The notes below the pieces were generated by a model. That model was not told the DNA's origin, made no database searches, and worked only from the letters and a program-made list of their open reading frames with translations. Below are positions 7,221-15,832 of a stretch of DNA of 40,565 nucleotides, piece by piece (positions within the stretch are counted from its first letter, which is position 1; the number at the start of each line of letters is the position of its first letter). The translations under genes and the position numbers were made by a program. Source of the stretch: an uncultured Candidatus Competibacteraceae bacterium. GTDB lineage: Bacteria; Pseudomonadota; Gammaproteobacteria; Competibacterales; Competibacteraceae. The DNA lies in the NCBI GenBank assembly GCA_903879705.1, contig CAIRMO010000047.1:1-40565 (forward strand), given 5' to 3'.

Positions 7221-7285
7221 GATTCCTTAACAGTCTGAAAATTGAGGGTTAGTAAGGAATCCAGTAACTACTCAGATCCCTCAAT
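7221..7285. repeat. Two overlapping, mutually exclusive hairpins after pspA
   Basis: GATTCCTTA (7221-7229) pairs with TAAGGAATC (7253-7261), while ATTGAGGG (7241-7248) pairs with CCCTCAAT (7278-7285). The two stems interlock, so only one can form unless a pseudoknot is made. No clean T-run follows either. Confidence 0.55.
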
Positions 7286-7335
7286 TCAGTTGCAAATAGA
7301 GTTTGTTTTGTTTATCCCGGCGTAGATCCAAACAG

Positions 7336-7368
7336 GACCAGTAGCGCCTGACTCCACACTACTGGGTC
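7336..7368 (-). terminator. Possible terminator hairpin after gltA
   Basis: CCAGTAG (7338-7344) is complementary to CTACTGG (7359-7365), and GAC/GTC extend the stem with one extra base. It sits about 20 bases past the gltA stop but has no strong T-run on the minus strand, so the call is weak. Confidence 0.35.
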
Positions 7369-7387
7369 ATTAATACCTCCCATCCCC

Positions 7388-8674
7388 TCACCGCAAATGC
7401 TTCGGCACGAAATCCTGGATGGTATTGCCAACATAAACCTGCCGGGGCCGGTAAATGCGCGACTTCGGATCGTCGTGGATTTCTTTCCAGTTGGCGATCC
7501 AGCCCGGCAGGCGGCCCATTGCAAACATGACGGTGAACATACTCACCGGAATGCCCATCGCCCGCAGAATGATGCCGCTGTAGAAATCGACATTCGGATA
7601 CAGCTTGCGCTCGATAAAATATGGATCGCTCAGCGCAGCCCGCTCCAATTCTCCCGCAATCTCCAGTAACGGATCGTTGCTGTTCATTTTCGCCAGCATC
7701 TGGTCCGCCGCGGCCTTAAGAATCTTGGCGCGCGGATCGAAATTTTTGTAGACCCGGTGGCCAAAACCCATTAGCCGCAATTTTGAATCCTTGGCTTTCA
7801 CCCGGCTGACATAGTCGGCGACGCTCATTCCCGACTGCCGAATAAACTCCAGCATCTCGATCACCGCCACATTAGCCCCGCCATGCAACGGCCCCCACAA
7901 CGCACACACCCCGGCGGCGCAACTGGCGAACACATTGGCCCGGCTGGAAGCTACCATTCGCACTGTGCTGGTCGAACAATTCTGCTCATGATCAGCGTGC
8001 AGGATCAGGAACAGGTTCAGGGCGCGGGCTACTTCCGGGGTCGGCTCATAATCCTGATACGGAATCGAGAACATCATGTGCAGAAAGTTCTGGCAGTATT
8101 TGTAATCAGTACGCGGATAGACCAGCGGCTGACCCACCGACATCTTGTAACTGGCGGCAGCGATGGTACGCACCTTGGAGATGATGCGGGCCGCAGCCCG
8201 TTCCAAAGTCTGATCATCATCGATCTCCATCATTTCCGGCTCATAGCAACTCATGGCGTTGAGCATCGCCGACAGAATCGCCATCGGATGGGCATTGGGT
8301 GGAAAGCCATGAAAATGATTGCGCAGGCTCTCGTGCATCATCTGATTTTCGGTGAGCAGCGCGCTGAACCGTCTCCGATCCGCTATGGTCGGCAACTGGC
8401 CCCAGATCACCAACTGGGCGGTTTCTACAAACGAACTGCTTTCCGCCAGTTGTTCAATCGGAATGCCGCGATAGCGCAGGATGCCCTGATCGCCATCAAT
8501 GTAGGTAATCGCCGATTTGCACGACCCGGTATTTCCGTAGCCGTCGTCGAGAGTGATATAGCCGGTGCGGTCGCGCAGGGCGCTGATGTCAATCGCCAGT
8601 TCGTTTTCAGATCCTTCAACCACTGGAAATTCGTGGGACTTTCCATCCAGTTCGATGCAGCAGGTGTGGCTCAT
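7388..8674 (-). CDS. gltA: Citrate synthase, type II
   Basis: A 428-residue protein, the usual length of the NADH-sensitive hexameric class of Gram-negative bacteria. It condenses acetyl-CoA with oxaloacetate to citrate in the TCA cycle. The catalytic triad is visible: His264 in [11 protein letters not shown], His306 in [14 protein letters not shown], and Asp363 in YPNVDFYSG. Residues 310-315 (KNFDPRA) also match the substrate site. The ATG at 8674 has GGAG ten bases upstream. It is read alone from a long AT-rich upstream region. Its presence with PEP carboxykinase in the same window gives both entry and exit points of the cycle. Confidence 0.97.
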   Translation of the reverse strand: MSHTCCIELDGKSHEFPVVEGSENELAIDISALRDRTGYITLDDGYGNTGSCKSAITYIDGDQGILRYRGIPIEQLAESSSFVETAQLVIWGQLPTIADRRRFSALLTENQMMHESLRNHFHGFPPNAHPMAILSAMLNAMSCYEPEMMEIDDDQTLERAAARIISKVRTIAAASYKMSVGQPLVYPRTDYKYCQNFLHMMFSIPYQDYEPTPEVARALNLFLILHADHEQNCSTSTVRMVASSRANVFASCAAGVCALWGPLHGGANVAVIEMLEFIRQSGMSVADYVSRVKAKDSKLRLMGFGHRVYKNFDPRAKILKAAADQMLAKMNSNDPLLEIAGELERAALSDPYFIERKLYPNVDFYSGIILRAMGIPVSMFTVMFAMGRLPGWIANWKEIHDDPKSRIYRPRQVYVGNTIQDFVPKHLR

Positions 8675-9037
8675 GGCTTAGGGCTCCGTAGGTCTGAAAA
8701 TACAGTAAAAATAATGGGTTATGGTGCAGAGTCGTGGTCATTTCGCGGGTCGCCAGCCGGCCGGATTCAGACGGGCTGGCGCTGCTTGCCCGGCAGCCCG
8801 TGCGACTTTTTGGGCATCCTGCGCCGCAGATTATATCGTGGTTTATGCGGCGTGGCTTGCATCGCCACCTTATCAGCAATTCTCGGTCTCTTGCTTTATA
8901 GTTGATTTATAAGCGTTTTTTCTCAAAAATTAAGAGGTGTTTAATAAAAAATGCCTTTATAAATCATTTAGATAAAACAACAAGACCGGGAATTGCTGCA
9001 ATATTACCGTCCTGCCTCTATTATAGGAATCCGACCT
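8675..9037. other. AT-rich upstream region of gltA
   Basis: This 363-base stretch has no believable gene on either strand. Its right half (8880-9030) is very AT-rich for this genome and contains several TATAAA- and TTATAA-like hexamers on the minus strand, so the gltA promoter probably lies here. I could not find a -35/-10 pair with good spacing. It ends at the left terminal repeat of the MITE-like element. Confidence 0.4.
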
Positions 9038-9211
9038 GAGTTGTGAAATTGCCGCTTCGAACCACCCCGGCGCTTCGCGCCACCCCTCCTTATCCAAGGA
9101 GGGGAAAAAGCGATGTACCGTGCTGGTTTTATCCCCTCCTTGGATAAGGAGGGGTGGCCCCGTCAGGGGCCGGGGTGGTTCGCTCCTCAGCGAGGGGAAA
9201 TTCCACAACTC
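9038..9211. mobile_element. MITE-like long inverted-repeat element
   Basis: The 174-base element has outer ends GAGTTGTGAAATT (9038-9050) and AATTCCACAACTC (9199-9211), complementary with one mismatch. Inside are two longer arms, 9058-9104 and 9133-9182, sharing CGAACCACCCCGGC/GCCGGGGTGGTTCG and CCCCTCCTTATCCAAGGAGGGG-type sequence, so the RNA or single strand could fold almost end to end. It encodes no transposase and has no obvious target-site duplication. The right half recurs at 1435-1483. This is the structure of a non-autonomous mobile repeat; the name is inference. Confidence 0.65.
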
Positions 9212-9216
9212 CAACC

Positions 9217-9513
9217 GGATGGCTATATAACCTGGCCACCATCAGCGCCGCTCGGGGCCGGCAGACCCGGGTTGTAGATCTGGACCCCCAAGTCAATGCT
9301 TCCCGCTATCTGCTCGGCGCGGCGCTGGATGAGCGGAAGAAAACCCTGGTGCATTTCTTCGACGATATCCTGGCCTACAAGATGTTCGCCGACAAAGTCG
9401 GTGCTTGCGTCGTGGTCACGCCCTTCGCCAAGGCACTGCCGATGATTTATCTCGATCCCCGCCACAAATTGAGCCTGGAGTTCAAGGGGCTTTATAGCCG
9501 GTTAGCCGGTTAA
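9217..9513 (+). pseudogene. ParA-family ATPase remnant truncated by the MITE-like element
   Basis: The reading YNLATISAARGRQTRVVDLDPQ matches the segment of ParA/Soj/MinD-type ATPases just after the Walker A loop, including the DLDPQ (A') motif, and continues NASRYLLGAALDE and LVHFFDDILAYKMF. The KGGVGKT Walker A loop that should precede it is absent; the mobile element's right end (9211) lies in its place. After VVVTPF the protein diverges and stops about 30 residues later, so the Walker B and C-terminal parts are gone too. A GTG at 9154 inside the element could start a 119-residue fusion, but it could not bind ATP normally. Confidence 0.7.
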
Positions 9514-9539
9514 ACCACCGTATCCAGCGAGGTCATGCC

Positions 9540-10310
9540 ATGTCCCATCCTGATTCTGCCGTTGTCGCCCGGATTGTCGGGGAGTTGCGCCACGCCCGGC
9601 GTTTGCTGTTGATCACCGGCGCCGGCATTTCCGCCGATTCCGGCTTACCCACCTATCGCGGCATTGGCGGGCTATACAATGACCAGGCTACCGAGGAAAA
9701 TTTTTCGATCGAAACCGCGCTGTCGGGTTCGATGCTGGAGGCCCATCCGGCCATCACCTGGAAATACCTGGGCCAGATCGAAAGCGCCTGCCGGGGGGCG
9801 CGGTTCAATGACGCTCACACCATTATTGCCGAATGGCAGGATCGCTTTGATGTGTGCGTGTTGACCCAGAACATTGACGGATTTCACCGCGACGCTGGCA
9901 GCCGTAATCTGATCGAGATTCATGGCGATATTCATGATCTGTTTTGCACCCGCTGCGACTACACGGCCACCGTGCCGGACTACAGTGAATTGTCGATGCC
10001 GCCGTCCTGCCCACGCTGCCAGATGTTGGTGCGACCGCGGGTGGTGCTGTTCGGCGAGGCGTTGCCCTCTGCGGCGATCCAGCATCTGTACGCGGAGCTG
10101 GACCGGGGCTTTGATCTGGTGTTCAGCATCGGCACAACCAGCGTGTTTCCGTACATCGCCGGGCCGGTGGCGCAGGCCAGCCAAGCTGGCATTCCCACGG
10201 TGGAAATCAATCCCGGCGATACCCATGTGACCCGGTTGGTGGATTACAAGCTGGCGGCCGGCGCAGCAGTCAGCTTGCGGGCGATCCACGCGGCGCTTGA
10301 GCAGGCTTGA
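9540..10310 (+). CDS. Sir2-family NAD-dependent protein deacylase
   Basis: A 256-residue sirtuin of normal bacterial length. Visible motifs are the NAD-binding GAGISADSGLPTYRG (27-41), TQNIDGFHRDAG (109-120), the catalytic His128 in EIHGDI, four zinc-binding cysteines (CTRC at 136-139 and CPRC at 157-160), RPRVVLFGEALP, and the C-terminal GTTSVFPYIAGP and VEINPGD. Sirtuins remove acyl groups from lysines, using NAD and releasing O-acyl-ADP-ribose. The expected Y-x-x-R of class III desuccinylases is not obvious, so deacetylation is the safer guess. It is a lone gene between the ParA remnant and convergent gshA. Confidence 0.92.
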   Translation: MSHPDSAVVARIVGELRHARRLLLITGAGISADSGLPTYRGIGGLYNDQATEENFSIETALSGSMLEAHPAITWKYLGQIESACRGARFNDAHTIIAEWQDRFDVCVLTQNIDGFHRDAGSRNLIEIHGDIHDLFCTRCDYTATVPDYSELSMPPSCPRCQMLVRPRVVLFGEALPSAAIQHLYAELDRGFDLVFSIGTTSVFPYIAGPVAQASQAGIPTVEINPGDTHVTRLVDYKLAAGAAVSLRAIHAALEQA

Positions 10311-10515
10311 ATCCACTGAACGCCACGCACCAAGCCGCGTGCTAAAGTGGGTTAAATCCCGGTAATCGGGAAATCCAGCGCAGTAATACTCCGGTCGGTG
10401 ATGTACGGACCAGTCAGCGACCGGTTCGCCAAGATCTTGTTTGGAAATTTGGCGTGGGTCATACCCATATCCCATGCGCATTGGCGTCTCCAATCAACCT
10501 TGCCCGCCACGGCGC

Positions 10516-12084
10516 TCAAACCTGGGCAAAGTAGCCGCGCAGAAACTCATCGAATGAAATCGCATCCCCTGCCTCGATCTTCTGCTGTTCAAGCAAGGAT
10601 CGTTTTGCCGCTTCAATGAAAAATTGTTCTCGATCTTCGGCTAAGGGTCGCCCCTCAAAATGGCGGCGGTGTTGCTCCGATAACCGCCTGGCGCAGCAGA
10701 AAAAATTTTCACCACGGGTCTGCATTTCCGCCAGAATCCTGGCGGATGGCGAGCAGTCAGGATTCGCCAATACTTCAGTCTGTTCCGCACACGCCGCCGC
10801 ATAGGGTCGCCCATTTTCGCCGATGTCCAGCAACGCGCTGATGGGCGTTAATTGTTCCAGAATTTCCCCGGCCCAAACTCGTAAACACAATGGCGGATCG
10901 CGCCGACGGTTTAAAACCAGCACCGGATCGCGGCCCGTCAGTGCAACATTCATCTGGTTGTCGTCAATCATGCGTCGTTCCTCGGCATCCAGTGGCGGGG
11001 ACTCATTCAGCAGGCAGAACAGCAGGAAAACTTCCAGAAAACGCAATTGCGGCGCATTGACTCCCAAGGGCTCCAGCGGATTGATATCCACCGAGCGTAA
11101 TTCGACGTACTGGACGCCGCGCCGTTGCAAGGCCAGCGCCGGTTTTTCATTACCGAGTGGCGGCTGTTTGGGCCGCATTGAAGCGTAATACTCGTTCTCA
11201 ATTTGCAGAACATTGGCGTTGAGTTGCCGGTATTCGCCATTCACCTTGACGCCGATGTGTTCATAAGGCGGCCACGGCGTCAGCGTCGCCTGAGTCAGAC
11301 TGGCGACATATTCTGGCAACGAGTTGTAGCAAATGTTGACGCCGCTCTTTTTCTCGGTGCGGTTGGTATAGCCGACATTGCTCATCCGTAACGAAGTCGC
11401 GTAAGGCCCGTAACAGGTGTGGTCGTCAAATTCCTGCAAAGTCGTGGATTTGCCATCCAGAAAGGATTTGCACACCGCGGGCGAAGCGCCAAACAGATAC
11501 AGCATCAGCCAGCCAAACCGTTGCAGGTTACGAATCAAGCCAAAATAGGATTCAGAGCGGAAATCCTGGAGTGAACGGCGGTCGCCTTCCCATTCCTGAA
11601 AGGCTGCCCAGAACGTATCCGATAATGAAAAATTGAAATGAATGCCGGCGATGACCTGCATGATCCGTCCATAGCGCCAAGCCAGTCCGCGCCGGTAAAC
11701 GTGCTTCATTTGGCCCAGATTGGACCGGCCATACGCGGCAATCGGAATGCTGGCTTCTCCCGCGAGAATGCAGGGCATACTGGCCGACCATAGCAGTTCA
11801 TCGCCGATCCGGGGATAGACAAACCGATGAGCGTCATCCAGAAAGCGCAGCGTAGCGTCGGGCGTGGACAGCGGCGGCGTGATCACTTCCAGCAGCGCCT
11901 CGGAATAATCGGTGGTGATATACGGATGAGTCAGCGCCGAACCGAGCGTGGAGGGATGCGGGATTTGGGAAATGTAGCCGTCCGGTGCAACCCGCACCGC
12001 CTCCCGTTCCAGACCGAGCAGACGATCTTTGAAGAGCGAGCGCGGATCGGCATTGAACAGAGGGGTCAAACGCGAATCGAGCAT
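10516..12084 (-). CDS. gshA: Glutamate-cysteine ligase, type 1 (GshA)
   Basis: A 522-residue protein, close to the roughly 520 of gammaproteobacterial GshA. It joins glutamate and cysteine with ATP, the first step of glutathione synthesis. Family signatures include LLGLEREAVRV near the N-terminus (metal and glutamate binding), ITTDYSEALLEVITP, the QVIAGIHFNFS segment, and QYVELRSVDINPLEP near residue 335. The frame is open upstream to 12198, but the family N-terminus aligns with the ATG at 12084 (MLDSRLTPLFNADP). A GTG at 12093 with TGAGAAC before it is a rival start. It converges on the sirtuin gene; gshB is not in the window. Confidence 0.95.
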   Translation of the reverse strand: MLDSRLTPLFNADPRSLFKDRLLGLEREAVRVAPDGYISQIPHPSTLGSALTHPYITTDYSEALLEVITPPLSTPDATLRFLDDAHRFVYPRIGDELLWSASMPCILAGEASIPIAAYGRSNLGQMKHVYRRGLAWRYGRIMQVIAGIHFNFSLSDTFWAAFQEWEGDRRSLQDFRSESYFGLIRNLQRFGWLMLYLFGASPAVCKSFLDGKSTTLQEFDDHTCYGPYATSLRMSNVGYTNRTEKKSGVNICYNSLPEYVASLTQATLTPWPPYEHIGVKVNGEYRQLNANVLQIENEYYASMRPKQPPLGNEKPALALQRRGVQYVELRSVDINPLEPLGVNAPQLRFLEVFLLFCLLNESPPLDAEERRMIDDNQMNVALTGRDPVLVLNRRRDPPLCLRVWAGEILEQLTPISALLDIGENGRPYAAACAEQTEVLANPDCSPSARILAEMQTRGENFFCCARRLSEQHRRHFEGRPLAEDREQFFIEAAKRSLLEQQKIEAGDAISFDEFLRGYFAQV

Positions 12085-12209
12085 TCGGTACACGGCGCGG
12101 TTCTCACAGGTTGGGATTGAAACGCCTAAATTTTGCGCTTTTCGTGGCTGAAAAGCATGGTGTAGCCGTCTGCCCTTGTTTCCATCAATGAGATCCACAT
12201 GAACCCTGG

Positions 12210-12250
12210 GTTACCGTCGCGCTGTTCCTGAAGGAACGACAAGCGGTAAC
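12210..12250. repeat. Imperfect palindrome upstream of gshA
   Basis: GTTACCG (12210-12216) is complementary to CGGTAAC (12244-12250), with an inner GTTCC-TGAA-GGAAC hairpin. It lies in the 319-base divergent gap between gshA and the secreted protein at 12404. It could be an operator or a small structured RNA; nothing else in the gap is recognisable. Confidence 0.45.
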
Positions 12251-12403
12251 AACCTTATGTATGATTACCCATCGGATCGATGAGGACTCGCCCATAACCA
12301 CCGGACGTTCCCTTCCCTGATCCGGTGTTTAATTCCAAATTTCTGACTGCCCATAAAGCAAAAGGCGATCAGACCCGTTAGCGTTTTAATCGCGAGGAGC
12401 AAA

Positions 12404-12862
12404 ATGATGATGCAGAACTATCGCAACATGGCCGGCCAGATTCTGTTGGCCGCGACCCTGCTGGTGGGCAGTTTGGTGATGGCGGCGGATGTCGCCAAGC
12501 AACCCGTTGGCAAAGTCTCGATTACTGAAAAACAGTTCGGGCTGATTGTGGGTGGCAGCACCGGCAGTGGCATACTGACGTTCCAAGGTAAAAAATATCC
12601 GTTCAAGCTTAATGGGTTAAGCGCAGGGATCAACGTGGGTATTTCCAAGATGAGCGCCGTCGGCGAGGTGTACGATCTGAAGGCGGCATCTCAATTTCCC
12701 GGCACCTACACCCAGCTGGCAGCGAGCATCGCTTTGGGCGGTGGCGTGGGTGGCTTGCGGTTGCAGAACGAAAATGGCGTAATCATGAGCCTGCGGTCGC
12801 GAACCAAAGGTCTGGATCTCAATCTGGGCAACGTGACGGGCATGACGGTCACCATGGACTAA
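12404..12862 (+). CDS. Small exported protein of unknown function
   Basis: A 152-residue protein with GAGGAG just upstream; two tandem ATGs (12404, 12407) are equally placed. Residues 1-27 form a clear Sec signal peptide ending in VMAAD. The mature part is Gly-rich and beta-like: FGLIVGGSTGSGILTFQGKK, then INVGISKMSAVGEVYDL, LGGGVGGLRLQNENGVIM and GLDLNLGNVTGMTV. The alternating glycine and hydrophobic pattern suggests a small beta-sheet periplasmic or outer-membrane-associated protein, reminiscent of DUF1134/EipA-type proteins, though I would not assign it. It converges on gcvR with a shared hairpin between them. Confidence 0.7.
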   Translation: MMMQNYRNMAGQILLAATLLVGSLVMAADVAKQPVGKVSITEKQFGLIVGGSTGSGILTFQGKKYPFKLNGLSAGINVGISKMSAVGEVYDLKAASQFPGTYTQLAASIALGGGVGGLRLQNENGVIMSLRSRTKGLDLNLGNVTGMTVTMD

Positions 12863-12928
12863 CCGGTCTAGCGCCGGGTGGTTCTCGCTTCACCCGGCCA
12901 AAGGTTCAGGTCATGGGAAATTTTGTTC

Positions 12929-12963
12929 AATCGCCGCCAGCCGTTCTCAGGATGGCGGCGATT
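12929..12963. terminator. Shared hairpin between convergent genes
   Basis: An 11-base perfect stem, AATCGCCGCCA (12929-12939) with TGGCGGCGATT (12953-12963), lies between the stop codons of the exported protein and gcvR. Neither side has a strong T-run, so it may block read-through in both directions without being a classical terminator. Confidence 0.5.
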
Positions 12964-13006
12964 CTACCCTCGGGAATCCGACGACTCGACCTCACACTGC
13001 ACCGAT

Positions 13007-13537
13007 TTAGCCCTTGATCGGTTCCAGCACCGCATCCAGATTCAATTCATCGCAGAAATCCAGAAATTCCTCGCGCAACATGGCGATGTGCATATTGGCG
13101 GGAATGCCAATCGCCAGGTTGACCGAAAACATCGGGGTACCCGTATGGGGGGCGCTGTAACTGCGGGTCACCATATCCTCGATGTTGATCGAGCGGCTGG
13201 CGAAAAAGCTGGCCAGATGGTGGACGATGCCTGGCTGGTTGACCGCCACCACTTCTACGGCATAAGGCAAGGTATCGCCGGCTGGAACGCGGTGTTCAGT
13301 ACGCTTGGCAACGATGGTCATGCCCAGCGCCTGCTCCAGGCGCTTGAAGTGCATTTCCAGCTTGGTCAGGGTATTCCAGTTGCCCTGCACCAGCAGCAGG
13401 ATAGCGAACTCGCCGCCCAGCACCGTCATGCGGCTATCCAGAATGCTGCAATCACAGTCAAGGATCACGCGGGACAGTTCGTTGACCAGACCAGGACGGT
13501 CTTCGCCCAAGGCGGAAATGACCAGATAGTTTTTCAT
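13007..13537 (-). CDS. gcvR: Glycine cleavage system transcriptional repressor (tandem ACT domains)
   Basis: A 176-residue protein when started at the ATG at 13537 (MKNYLVISALGEDRPGLVNE), which has AGGAAG about ten bases upstream. It has two ACT domains: the first at about residues 5-75 begins with the GEDRPGLVNELSR ligand-site signature; the second at about 90-165 begins VNQPGIVHHLASFFASRSI. This is the GcvR architecture. In E. coli GcvR senses glycine and binds GcvA to repress gcvTHP. It is divergent from dapA, with about 155 bases between the two starts; the same neighbouring gene pair occurs in several gammaproteobacteria, including E. coli. Confidence 0.9.
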   Translation of the reverse strand: MKNYLVISALGEDRPGLVNELSRVILDCDCSILDSRMTVLGGEFAILLLVQGNWNTLTKLEMHFKRLEQALGMTIVAKRTEHRVPAGDTLPYAVEVVAVNQPGIVHHLASFFASRSINIEDMVTRSYSAPHTGTPMFSVNLAIGIPANMHIAMLREEFLDFCDELNLDAVLEPIKG

Positions 13538-13692
13538 CGGGCGGAGCTTCCTGAAGGCGGGGAGACAAAGGATCATGATTAACAGTGTATCAAGGATCCG
13601 GCGAGGGTGAAAACCGCATCGGACGACGCTTGTCAAGCCCGCCCGGTCTTCGTACCATGCGGCGATTGCAGGATAACCGGGAGCAGCAGACT

Positions 13693-14565
13693 ATGTTTCG
13701 TGGCAGCATGGTGGCGGTCGTAACGCCGATGCAGGCGGATGGCACCCTGGATTTCGAGGCGCTGGCGCGATTGGTGGAGTTCCATATCGAGAACGGCACC
13801 GACGCCATTATCGCCGTCGGCACCACCGGCGAATCACCGACGCTCGATTTTGAAGAACACATCACCGTGATTCGCAAGGTGGTGGAATGGGTCAAGAATC
13901 GGATTCCGGTCATTGCCGGCACTGGCGCCAATTCCACCACTGAGGCGCTGCATCTTACCCAGCAGGCGATGGCGGCGGGAGCGGATGCCTGCCTGCTGGT
14001 GACGCCCTACTACAACAAGCCGACCCAGGAAGGGTTGTATCGGCATTACAAGCTGATCGCCGACACGGTGCCAATCCCGCAGATTCTCTACAACGTCCCA
14101 GGCCGGACCGCCTGCGATCTGAAGCCGGAAACCGTCGAGCGACTGGCTGATGTGCCTAACATTATCGGCATCAAGGAAGCCAGCACCCTGGAGCGGATTC
14201 AGGAACTGGTGCGCCGCTGTGGCGACCGGCTGGATGTCTACAGCGGCGATGACGGCATTGCCGCCGGGGCGATTCTCAGCGGGGCCAAGGGCGTGATTTC
14301 GGTGACCGCCAACGTCGCGCCGCGCCTGATGCACGAGATGAGTGTGGCGGCGCTGGCTGGCGACCGCGCCAACACCGAAGCGATCGATCAACAATTGACG
14401 GGGTTGCATCAGGCGCTGTTCCTCGAATCCAACCCGATCCCGGTGAAGTGGGCGGTCAGTCAACTCGGTCTGATTCCGCCGGGCATCCGTTTACCGCTGA
14501 CGCCGCTGTCCGAGTCGTTCCACCTAGCGGTGCGGGCAGCCATGCAGCAGGCGGGAGTGCTTTGA
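13693..14565 (+). CDS. dapA: 4-hydroxy-tetrahydrodipicolinate synthase
   Basis: A 290-residue protein of the expected length. It condenses pyruvate with aspartate semialdehyde, the committed step of diaminopimelate and lysine synthesis. Catalytic residues are all visible: Thr44-Thr45 in GTTGES, Tyr107 in PYYNKP, Tyr133 and Arg138 in LYNVPGRT, and the Schiff-base Lys161 in IIGIKEAS. The ATG at 13693 has GGGAG nine bases upstream. bamC follows within a few bases, the usual dapA-bamC pair of gammaproteobacteria, so the two are probably cotranscribed. Confidence 0.97.
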   Translation: MFRGSMVAVVTPMQADGTLDFEALARLVEFHIENGTDAIIAVGTTGESPTLDFEEHITVIRKVVEWVKNRIPVIAGTGANSTTEALHLTQQAMAAGADACLLVTPYYNKPTQEGLYRHYKLIADTVPIPQILYNVPGRTACDLKPETVERLADVPNIIGIKEASTLERIQELVRRCGDRLDVYSGDDGIAAGAILSGAKGVISVTANVAPRLMHEMSVAALAGDRANTEAIDQQLTGLHQALFLESNPIPVKWAVSQLGLIPPGIRLPLTPLSESFHLAVRAAMQQAGVL

Positions 14566-14570
14566 ACACC

Positions 14571-15752
14571 ATGATGATTCAGCATTCATCTTTCCCGTGG
14601 CGGATGGCGGTGCTGTCTGCCGCCGCGTTGACGACCGTGGCCGGCTGTTCCAAGAACTTTGACACGCTGTTGCCGGATCGGCGGCCCGATTACCGGCAAA
14701 GCACCGTCGCGCAACCGCTGGAAATCCCGCCGGATCTGACTTCATCCACCATCGATGACACGTTGGTAGTGCCGGAAATGAACCCGGCGGGTTCCGCCAA
14801 ACTATCGGCTTACGCCAAGGAACGCGCTGGGGCGCAGCCACAAGCTAAAAAAGCGGAAACCGTGTTGCCGCCGCAGCCGGGCGTCACCGTGTTGCAGGAT
14901 GGCAACCAGCGCTGGCTGGTCGTCACCGCCCCGGCGGATCAGGTCTGGCCCAAAACCCGCGAATTCTGGCTCGGCACTGGGTTTAACCTGAAGCGGGATG
15001 ATCCCACCATTGGCATCATGGAAACCGACTGGGTCGAGAATCGCGCTGATATTCCCGAAGATGGTCTGCGCAACCTCCTGAAAAAATACGCGGACATCCT
15101 GTATTCGGCCCCGACCCGCGACAAATTCCGCACCCGGCTGGAGCGATCGGCGGATGGCAACAGTACCGATATTTATGTGACCCATTATGGGGTTGAAGAA
15201 GTGTCGGTCGGCGGGACCACCGCCAGTTCCAGCAACGCCTATATCTGGCAGCGCCGTCCCTCCAACCCGGAACTGGAAGCCGAAATGCTCAACCGGCTCA
15301 CGGTCTATCTGGGGGCGGCGGAAAAGCGGGCCGAGACGCAACAGGCCAAAGCGGCAACGACGCCCGGGCCGCGGGTGCGGCTGGTTCAGGAAGGCGGCGA
15401 AAGCCAGCTCGTCGTCAGCGAGGATTATTCCCGCGCCTGGCGGCTGGTAGGACTGGCGCTGGATGGCAGCAATTACGCAGTCGAGGAACAGAATCGCAGC
15501 CAGGGCTTGTATGTGGTCGAATACCGCGACCCGGAACTGGAGAATCAGAAATCAGGCGACGATGGCTGGTTTTCCAAACTGGCCTTCTGGCGCGGCAAGC
15601 CGGATGCACCGCCGCCGGGAACCCGTTATCGGGTGCGACTGGCCGGCCAAGGCCAGCAAACCACGGTCCTGGTTCGCAACAACAACGATCAGCCGGATGA
15701 TTCCGCTGGTGCCAAGCAGGTGCTGGATGTGCTGCAACAGACGATCAAGTAA
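14571..15752 (+). CDS. bamC: Outer membrane protein assembly lipoprotein BamC
   Basis: A 393-residue lipoprotein. The signal peptide ends in LTTVAGC, giving a lipidated Cys near residue 26. After an extended segment with RPDYRQSTVAQPLEIPPDLT, the conserved part that contacts BamD, come two helix-grip domains (about residues 110-240 and 260-393), as in E. coli BamC. BamC is an accessory lipoprotein of the BAM complex that inserts beta-barrels into the outer membrane. It is somewhat longer than the E. coli protein (344) because of Gln/Ala/Pro linkers. The ATG at 14571 is five bases past the dapA stop; a TTG at 14562 overlapping that stop has a better-spaced GGGAG and could be used. Confidence 0.92.
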   Translation: MMIQHSSFPWRMAVLSAAALTTVAGCSKNFDTLLPDRRPDYRQSTVAQPLEIPPDLTSSTIDDTLVVPEMNPAGSAKLSAYAKERAGAQPQAKKAETVLPPQPGVTVLQDGNQRWLVVTAPADQVWPKTREFWLGTGFNLKRDDPTIGIMETDWVENRADIPEDGLRNLLKKYADILYSAPTRDKFRTRLERSADGNSTDIYVTHYGVEEVSVGGTTASSSNAYIWQRRPSNPELEAEMLNRLTVYLGAAEKRAETQQAKAATTPGPRVRLVQEGGESQLVVSEDYSRAWRLVGLALDGSNYAVEEQNRSQGLYVVEYRDPELENQKSGDDGWFSKLAFWRGKPDAPPPGTRYRVRLAGQGQQTTVLVRNNNDQPDDSAGAKQVLDVLQQTIK

Positions 15753-15776
15753 CCCTGCCACCCTTTCCCCCAACCC

Positions 15777-15801
15777 CTCTCCTGCCCGCGGGCGCGGGGA
15801 G
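15777..15801. repeat. GC-rich hairpin between bamC and mutL
   Basis: CTCTCCTGCCC / GGGCGCGGGGAG forms a GC-rich imperfect hairpin within CCCCCAACCCCTCTCC context, a type of short intergenic repeat often seen many times in a genome. No T-run follows. Confidence 0.45.
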
Positions 15802-15832
15802 CAAACCACCAATCTTTAGCCTTTAACCGCTC

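Noticed and set aside
10391-10424. Seven-base inverted repeat CCGGTCG/CGACCGG between the sirtuin and gshA stops
   Set aside because: The loop is long and there is no T-run, so I do not call it a terminator.
9672-10493. Long minus-strand reading opposite the sirtuin gene
   Set aside because: It is antisense to a protein with all catalytic and zinc motifs intact, has no family-like motifs and no good start.
12109-12124. Second GGATTGAAAC-like sequence upstream of gshA
   Set aside because: Single copy with no repeat-spacer pattern; chance match.
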